Shown piece by piece: positions 58,856 to 64,000 of a stretch of 64,000 nucleotides of DNA (position 1 is its first letter; each line of letters starts with the position of its first letter). A model generated the notes under the pieces. It made no database searches. It worked only from the letters and a program-made list of their open reading frames with translations, and had not been told where the DNA came from. A program made the position numbers and the translations under genes. The DNA comes from Myxococcus xanthus (GTDB lineage Bacteria; Myxococcota; Myxococcia; Myxococcales; Myxococcaceae). Location: contig NZ_JABFNS010000004.1 of assembly GCF_013116825.1 (NCBI RefSeq), forward strand, positions 62,001 to 126,000. Direction: 5' to 3'.

Positions 58856-59445
58856 CGCCTGGGCACCTCGTCCGTGAAGTCGAAGCGCCGCGCGACGACG
58901 GGCCGTCCAGCGGGTTTGCCCTGCACGTCGATGCAGACGACGCGGGCGACGTACGTGACGGAAGGGCGATAGGGGCGTCGCAAGGCGTCCCACATCCGCA
59001 AGATGTCTTCTTGAGGGATTTCCGCCGGGACGATTTGCACCAGCTCGTCCGGGCGCCAGACGCCCACGGGGGACAGGTCAGAGGCGCTCAACGCGTTGTG
59101 CGTGTGAAGCTGCAACATGACCCAGGCCATGATGCGGTGCTCGTCGTCGACGTTTTCAGCCCAGACCGTGAGCAGGTAATGCAGGTCCAGCGCGAGCGGC
59201 GGAGGCGCTTCCGCGCGTGGCTCATTGCGGAGGTGTTCGTTGACGGCGACGCGGTAGAGAAAGAGGGTGACGCCTGGGACTTCGACTGGAGGGGTGTTTG
59301 TCTCGCTTCCAGCCATCTTTCCGCTTGGGACGAGCTCGAAACGGCACGTGGGCAGGCCTTCGGGCTCGTGAGACAACTCGTAGGCGTGTCTCAGATATGA
59401 GACCAGCGAATCGCCTACCGAATAGATGGCGGAAAAGCCGGCCAC
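58852..59445 (-). CDS. eCIS cap/tail terminator, Pvc16-like (DUF4255)
   Basis: 197 residues from the GTG at 59445, chosen because GGGGGGA lies 5 nt upstream and the family normally starts at the next residues (FSAIYSVGDSLVSYLRHAYE). An upstream ATG at 59541 would add 32 unmatched residues. The middle (LDLHYLLTVWAENVDDEHRI, AWVMLQLHTHNALSASDL) is typical of the Pvc16 family, which caps the particle and stops sheath and tube growth. First gene of the eCIS operon; a 151-nt gap with inverted repeats precedes it. Confidence 0.88.
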   Translation of the reverse strand: MAGFSAIYSVGDSLVSYLRHAYELSHEPEGLPTCRFELVPSGKMAGSETNTPPVEVPGVTLFLYRVAVNEHLRNEPRAEAPPPLALDLHYLLTVWAENVDDEHRIMAWVMLQLHTHNALSASDLSPVGVWRPDELVQIVPAEIPQEDILRMWDALRRPYRPSVTYVARVVCIDVQGKPAGRPVVARRFDFTDEVPRR

Positions 59446-59596
59446 GTTGGTCCCCCCAAGTGCACCGCGTGTATGTTCTAAAGGTGAATGAGATTCGCCT
59501 TCGAGTGTGGATATGGTGTCGAGATATCCACCTTGAGTCAAGTCACCTCATGCGGTGGGTGAATTGCTTGGGACCTGTTGAGACGGTGGGAGATGC
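59446..59596 (-). promoter_or_regulatory. AT-richer gap with two inverted repeats before the eCIS operon
   Basis: This is the only gap longer than 50 nt in the minus-strand series. It holds TGGATAT/ATATCCA (59508-59514 and 59524-59530, 9-nt loop) and AAGGTGAAT/ATTCGCCTT (59481-59501, one mismatch, 3-nt loop). It may end the upstream three-gene transcript and start the eCIS transcript. No sigma-70 consensus is convincing. Confidence 0.4.
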
Positions 59597-60607
59597 CTAT
59601 CGAGGTGCCTGAAGCCGGGCGAGCAGCGCGCGGACGATGTCTTCGGCGTTCGCGTCAAGCCCGTCGAGCAGGGCCTTCCATTCCTCAGGCGGTTCATCGC
59701 CACGCTGTTCCAGGGCGGAGAGCAGCGGTTGGACGCGTGCGGTCAGGTCCGGGAGTTCAACGCCACGGGCGCCGAGGTCCTGCTGCAGCGAGCCGAGGAG
59801 CTGTAACAATTCGGCGGGTGTCTCAGGGCCTCGTGTGGCTGCGCCGTGCACGCTGCCTGGCACGGAGCGCAGCGCGTGCTCCATCAGGTTTCCGAGCCAG
59901 GTGGCCATCGCTGGGGCATCGAAGTTCTCGGGAGCGCTGGGCGGGATGCCCGTATCGCTGGGCTGGGAGCGCGGCGGGGTGGCGTCCTCCGCATCGAAGC
60001 GGGCGCCGGTGCGGTCGCACCCGGTCCACTGCACGCCGTCCACGATGGCGCCTCGGAAGTCCGCGTGGCGGAAGCTTCCGCCTGACACGTTGGCACCCGT
60101 CAGGTCGGCGCCGCGAAAGTCCGCCTCGTCCAGCCGCACGTCCACGAGTGACGCGCCCGTGAGGTCCGCGCCTCGTAGCTCCACGCCGACGCCTTCCGCG
60201 CCGTCGAGCACGGCTTCGCGGAGGATGGCGCGTGAGAACGATGTCTCCGAGAGCCTAGCCTTTCGCAGGTCGGCTTGGGACAGGTCCGTGCCGCGCGCGG
60301 AGCTGTCCTCGATGCGGGTCTCGGAGAGCCGAGCCCGTCGCAGGTCGGCGCCGTCGAGCCGGCACAGCCGGAGCGTCGCACCTTCCAGCACGGCTTCCTC
60401 GAGAACCGCGCGCTCCAGTGAACAGGCGGTGAGCCGCACGCCACGGAGGCTGGCGCCGCGCAGGCTGGCCTGGCCCAGCTCGAGAGTGTCTCCGTGCAGG
60501 CCATCAAGCTGGGCGCCCACGAGGTCGGCACCGTGGAGCTGAAGGTCACGCGCGCGTGCCTTTCGCTGCTGAAGGGCCTGCAGGGTGTCGCGCGCGCTGG
60601 AGGTCAT
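59597..60607 (-). CDS. Pentapeptide-repeat protein with helical C-terminal domain
   Basis: 336 residues, ATGA-coupled to the preceding gene. Residues ~17-205 are pentapeptide repeats (A-D-L-x-x type, e.g. ADLVGAQLDG, ASLRGASLRG, ADFRGADLTGANVSGG) that should fold as a right-handed quadrilateral beta-helix. The last ~100 residues are helical (ELLQLLGSLQQDLGARG, PEEWKALLDGLDANAED). Pentapeptide-repeat proteins occur as adaptors or cargo in injection systems and as DNA mimics; which applies here is unknown. Confidence 0.85.
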   Translation of the reverse strand: MTSSARDTLQALQQRKARARDLQLHGADLVGAQLDGLHGDTLELGQASLRGASLRGVRLTACSLERAVLEEAVLEGATLRLCRLDGADLRRARLSETRIEDSSARGTDLSQADLRKARLSETSFSRAILREAVLDGAEGVGVELRGADLTGASLVDVRLDEADFRGADLTGANVSGGSFRHADFRGAIVDGVQWTGCDRTGARFDAEDATPPRSQPSDTGIPPSAPENFDAPAMATWLGNLMEHALRSVPGSVHGAATRGPETPAELLQLLGSLQQDLGARGVELPDLTARVQPLLSALEQRGDEPPEEWKALLDGLDANAEDIVRALLARLQAPR

Positions 60608-61353
60608 GCCTGCCTCCGACCCATGAGGCCGAGCGCATGGAACTTCTCATGGAGCCGGACGATGAGCGCCGCGGCGCCATCATCGCCAGGGGCGGCGGTG
60701 TCGAACGCTTCGACGAAGACACTGGCGACCTCGTGCGCTTCCTCCGGTGTCAGCGAGGGGGGAACGAGCCGTTGAGCGACGGGGCGGCTCTCATATTCGT
60801 CTCTCAGTCGAGTCGTCTCATGGGCCAGGGCCTTGCTGAGGAGGGGCGCCAAGGCGCTGGCGGCCTTCTCCCGGGACTCGTGCTTGGGGCGCCAGAACGA
60901 CCAGTCGAAGAGCATTCCTTGCAGGGCCTCGACGAGGTGCTCCCATTCGTAGCTCCGGACCTTGACGGGCCCTGGCAGGGCCGCAACGAGCCAGATTGCG
61001 AACCAGCTTGCGAAACTCCGAGTGAGCTCCTCGGTTGTCATCGTCGGAGGACTTGGGCGCGTGAGCACGTTGTCACCCGCGACCAACTTCGGGTCGAACG
61101 GTCGCATGACATCGCTGCTCATCGCCTCAAACAGGTCGAGCGGCGTGAGTGTGTCATCGACGTCTACTTCTTGCCCTCGGTACCCCGGAGCCTTTCCGAG
61201 CGACCTTCGGACCTCTGCCACGAGTGGCGTTGGGCCTTCGAACTGCAGGCGAGCACTCTGATCTCGATATTCGACCTCGAGCCAGACGGCGATTTCCTTC
61301 TTGAAGCGCGCGAACGGCGATGAGAGCGGGGTCATCAATCGGTAACGGAACAT
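60604..61353 (-). CDS. Hypothetical protein next to the putative effector
   Basis: 249 residues, starting 3 nt after the metallopeptidase-type gene and overlapping the pentapeptide gene. Not recognised. It is a soluble, mixed protein with a Trp-rich helix in the middle (FASWFAIWLVAALPG) and acidic/His patches (DDTLTPLDLF, EEAHEVASVFVEAFD). Its position directly behind a toxin-like gene would suit an immunity protein or a loading chaperone; there is no direct evidence for either. Confidence 0.65.
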   Translation of the reverse strand: MFRYRLMTPLSSPFARFKKEIAVWLEVEYRDQSARLQFEGPTPLVAEVRRSLGKAPGYRGQEVDVDDTLTPLDLFEAMSSDVMRPFDPKLVAGDNVLTRPSPPTMTTEELTRSFASWFAIWLVAALPGPVKVRSYEWEHLVEALQGMLFDWSFWRPKHESREKAASALAPLLSKALAHETTRLRDEYESRPVAQRLVPPSLTPEEAHEVASVFVEAFDTAAPGDDGAAALIVRLHEKFHALGLMGRRQA

Positions 61354-61356
61354 TGC

Positions 61357-64000
61357 TCAATTTCCAGGCGTGCTTGTGGTAGTGGGCATCGGGAGACCGG
61401 CTCGGGCCCTCGTCCGCTGGACAACACCTAGCACGTAGAAGAAATGCTCCGGGTCTTGACGATAGAGTTGCGCCATTTCCATTGGATCGTTGAAGCGCTC
61501 AAGGCCCATCGTGACGACCTCGGTCGCCGGGCTGTCGTAGACCTTCCCAACGTACTTGTCGATGAACCCGCCCTCGTAGGCATGTTCGTAGGGTTTGTAG
61601 GATTCGATGCCGGTGAGCGTACGCAACGGTTTCGTCTCGATGGGTTGCCCCGGTTGGACGAACCGCCGGGCGCGGGCTTCGACGAAGGACTTGGATGCGG
61701 AAGAGATCTCGGGTTCGACGTGCTCGATGCGGTGGGAGAGTTCGTGGTGCATCTTCGTTGATGAAGGTTTGTCTCCGACGTTGATGTATCGCGCGGCATG
61801 AAAATACTCCGCACGGTTGTCGTCAGCCCTGGGCCCCTTGGTCAAGAAGAATCCTTCTGGCGGCGCATTGCCCGTCATTCGGTAATGATCGGCAATGTCT
61901 GCGCGAACCTCCGCCTCTGTTCGGCGATGGGCATGGATGGCCTTCAGGCCCTCTGGTGTTATGGCCGGAGCATCTGCAATCGCCGCTGCATGCGGGGTCG
62001 CTTCTCCCAGGAGGGCATTGCGCAATTCGCTCATGATCTCCGCGGCCTTCGCCTTGTTCGCGGAGGAGCGACTCTCCATTGACGTCAGCAGCCAGTCTCG
62101 GGCGTTCTCGTACCGGTTGTACTCATGAGAGAGGTCTGCTTGTTGGGCCTCGATACGTTCGATTTCTGCCTTGTTCGCCACGTAGTCCTTCCGGAGGTCT
62201 CCGAGGTCTTTCTGCATGATCGGATCGTTGGAGATCTCCTGCATTCGAGTGTTGAACTCTGCCAACGCGGCGGTGTCGCCCGGATAGACTTTATGGACCA
62301 ATTCGTCCAGTCGGCTCCGCATTCCCTTGGAGATGCTCTCCATGAAGTCGATGCCGTTCTTGATGAATTCGAGGTGAGGCGCGCTCGCGGACGGAGCGTC
62401 GATGTTGCCAGACCAGCCCACCGTCTGACGTGCTCGCCCATCTGGATTGAACTCAATGTCGTCAAAAGTGTCGGGCTTGTCCTTGGGCTTCGTGCCGGTG
62501 GTGCTGGACGCGGCTGCCTGGCCGTCCAACTCCGCTTCTGCGTTGGCGCGCGGATTCTTACCAACAAGGGATTCGGGACTTAGGGCGGGCTCTGTCTCGG
62601 ACTTCGAGTGAAGCGTTGTGCTGGGGTCCGACTGGGCTTCAGGGCGCGGAGGAGTCGCGGTGCTCGCAACGTCTGCCTCGGGCCGTGGGGGTGATGCGAC
62701 GTCGGTCTCCACCTCGGGGCGTGGGGGCGTGGCGACGTCTGTTTCCGCAGTGGGACGTGCCGTCGTGACGTCGGCCTCGGCTTCGGGGCGGGGACTTACG
62801 GTCGTCACGGCCTCGCTCTCCGCTGGAGGCCGAGGAGCGATGGACTCGCGGAAAGCGCGGGCCCGTGAGCCGGGCACGACACCTGCGCCGCGAGCCATCC
62901 ACCGTTGCTGAACGCGCTTGATGCGAGGGACTTCGCCGAATCCGCCGGTGACGACGGACATCAGTACGGACATCCCCAGCGCACTCCAGGAGAACTCACC
63001 CGTGATGAGCTGGGTGGCGACTTCGAGCACTGCATCCGCGGCGATGTTGGCCACGAACTGAAGGGCCACGCTCTTGACGGCGTTCTGGATGAGGGCACCC
63101 GCGCCCGCGCCGAACACCCCGCCAATCGCACCCATCAGCGCGGCCTTGCCGACGCCCGCCATGAGTCGCTCGCCCGATGCCCAGTTGTTGAGGACCTGGA
63201 TGGCGGCCGACGTCGCCGCGCCGACAATGGCACCGCCCACGATGGTGCCAATGGTCGCGGCTGCCGCTCCGGCGCCCAGCGCGCTCGCCGCCGCGCCTAC
63301 CGCGCCGATGACCGCCGGGCCCACGACCAGTGCCACCACGATGACAATGGCGATGATGAGCACCACCGCCAGCACGCCCTTCCAGGCGGGCTGTTCCTTC
63401 GACGCCGCCTCTTGGGCCTGGATGGGAATGTCGCAGTTGAGCTGCGCCTTGGAGTCGCGGAGGCTCTGTTCCAGCGCGTCCGCGGAGTCCACCAGTGCGC
63501 TCTCGACATGGGTGAGAATCGTCGTGCAGGTCGTCTGGAAGCCGGTGGCCACGGTCTCCAGGCCGGTGGCTCCGTCTGAAGCCACCTGTTGTGCTTGTGT
63601 GGTGAACGCGTCGCGCTGCTGGCCGAAGCTCGTGGTCGCTCCTGCGGCCAATGCGCCCATGGATGCCGTGAAGGAATCAACCAGGCCCGCTGTCGCTTCC
63701 TCGGAGGACTGGCCCAGCCGCAGCATGGCCTCTAGCCCTTGGTTCCCCACGCCGTCCACGCGCTCCAGGGCGCCGGCGGCTCCCTGCTCCACCTGGGAGA
63801 CGAGGCCATCCAGCCCGCCTTCGAGCCCGCCCATGGCTTGCCCGAGGATGCGCTCCAGGTGTTCGCCCTCCGGAGCGGACTGCGTGGCGAACAGGTCGCG
63901 CACGCCCGTGAGCGCCTGCACCAGGGTGTCGATGGCGCCCGTCACGGCGTTCTGGATGGACGTCGCCGAGGCGAAGGCCGCCAACTCGATGAGGACCTGT
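61357..64000 (-). CDS. Large toxin-like protein with hydrophobic segment, repeat linker and HExxH metallopeptidase domain (5' truncated)
   Basis: At least 880 residues; the frame is open to the window edge (reads QVLIELAAFASATS before the first possible TTG at 63984), so the start is outside. Counted from 63984: an N-terminal helical region with regular amphipathic stretches (~1-190), a long hydrophobic Gly/Ala-rich segment (~198-320) with likely membrane helices (LAVVLIIAIVIVVALVVGPA), a proline-rich repeat linker (~392-450), a coiled-coil-like region (~530-640) and a C-terminal domain with HHELSHRIEH (HExxH ~744) followed by ATEVVTMGLE (~818), a plausible third metal ligand. This is a delivery part joined by a linker to a zinc-protease toxin. 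Its place upstream of the eCIS operon suggests a cargo effector. Target unknown. Confidence 0.75.
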   Translation of the reverse strand, partial: QVLIELAAFASATSIQNAVTGAIDTLVQALTGVRDLFATQSAPEGEHLERILGQAMGGLEGGLDGLVSQVEQGAAGALERVDGVGNQGLEAMLRLGQSSEEATAGLVDSFTASMGALAAGATTSFGQQRDAFTTQAQQVASDGATGLETVATGFQTTCTTILTHVESALVDSADALEQSLRDSKAQLNCDIPIQAQEAASKEQPAWKGVLAVVLIIAIVIVVALVVGPAVIGAVGAAASALGAGAAAATIGTIVGGAIVGAATSAAIQVLNNWASGERLMAGVGKAALMGAIGGVFGAGAGALIQNAVKSVALQFVANIAADAVLEVATQLITGEFSWSALGMSVLMSVVTGGFGEVPRIKRVQQRWMARGAGVVPGSRARAFRESIAPRPPAESEAVTTVSPRPEAEADVTTARPTAETDVATPPRPEVETDVASPPRPEADVASTATPPRPEAQSDPSTTLHSKSETEPALSPESLVGKNPRANAEAELDGQAAASSTTGTKPKDKPDTFDDIEFNPDGRARQTVGWSGNIDAPSASAPHLEFIKNGIDFMESISKGMRSRLDELVHKVYPGDTAALAEFNTRMQEISNDPIMQKDLGDLRKDYVANKAEIERIEAQQADLSHEYNRYENARDWLLTSMESRSSANKAKAAEIMSELRNALLGEATPHAAAIADAPAITPEGLKAIHAHRRTEAEVRADIADHYRMTGNAPPEGFFLTKGPRADDNRAEYFHAARYINVGDKPSSTKMHHELSHRIEHVEPEISSASKSFVEARARRFVQPGQPIETKPLRTLTGIESYKPYEHAYEGGFIDKYVGKVYDSPATEVVTMGLERFNDPMEMAQLYRQDPEHFFYVLGVVQRTRARAGLPMPTTTSTPGN
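62636..62815 (-). repeat. Proline-rich repeat linker in the toxin-like gene
   Basis: About six imperfect copies encoding PPRPEAE-DVAT-type units. They separate the hydrophobic half from the coiled-coil and metallopeptidase half, the place where polymorphic toxins swap domains. Confidence 0.65.

Noticed and set aside
59446-59541. Upstream ATG for the Pvc16-like protein
   Set aside because: The 32 added residues are unlike the family, and a GGGGGGA-preceded GTG gives the usual beginning.
63982-63984. TTG as true start of the toxin-like gene
   Set aside because: The frame is open to the window edge and no ribosome site precedes the TTG; the start is more likely outside.

Overview
The window is high-GC DNA with the gene content of a predatory myxobacterium (Myxococcus/Corallococcus-type, order Myxococcales). 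It combines the end of a large modular PKS-NRPS assembly line of myxalamid/phenalamide type, a complete contractile phage-tail-like injection system, LuxR regulation and long runs of translationally coupled genes. The organism is inferred from this content; no 16S or marker gene is present.

Region 1 (1-20959, plus strand). Three coupled genes (ATGA overlaps) form the last part of a type I PKS-NRPS line: a 5'-truncated PKS (module KS-AT-KR-ACP, then KS-AT-DH-KR-ACP), a monomodular PKS (KS-AT-DH-degenerate ER-KR-ACP) and a terminal NRPS (TubC-type docking-C-A-T-reductase) whose binding-pocket code reads as alanine. Read colinearly they would build a 2-methyl-2E,4E,6Z-trienoyl chain and release it reductively as an alaninal/alaninol amide, which is the tail of myxalamid and phenalamide/stipiamide. 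A stem-loop follows the last stop codon.

Region 2 (21085-32110) is accessory. It holds a thiaminase I-like lipoprotein, a sulfatase, a LuxI-fold/GNAT acyltransferase, a LuxR-type regulator on the opposite strand, a coupled YhaO/YhaN-like (SbcD/SbcC-type) nuclease-ATPase pair and an SDR oxidoreductase. Between these lie decayed gene fragments (two LysR 3' ends, an alcohol dehydrogenase 3' end, an internally deleted RND pump, duplicated fragments of an unknown gene) and three related 16-bp inverted repeats.

Region 3 (32168-59445, minus strand) is one coherent extracellular contractile injection system (eCIS; Afp/PVC/MAC relatives). In transcription order: Pvc16-like cap, Ig-like protein, sheath, tube, second sheath, second tube, Pvc7-like protein with a long Gly/Ala/Ser tract, tiny Pvc6-like protein, gpD-like hub and separate gpV-like spike, a membrane-tailed protein, gp25, gpJ and gpI baseplate proteins, three proteins sharing an N-terminal module (one carrying a lectin-type beta-propeller), tape measure and AAA+ ATPase. 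Most junctions overlap or are a few bases apart, which suggests a single operon.

Region 4 (59446-64000) lies upstream of that operon: a pentapeptide-repeat protein, an unknown protein, and a large 5'-truncated protein with a membrane-active hydrophobic segment, a proline-rich repeat linker and a C-terminal HExxH metallopeptidase-like domain. The last is the best candidate for an eCIS effector in the window.
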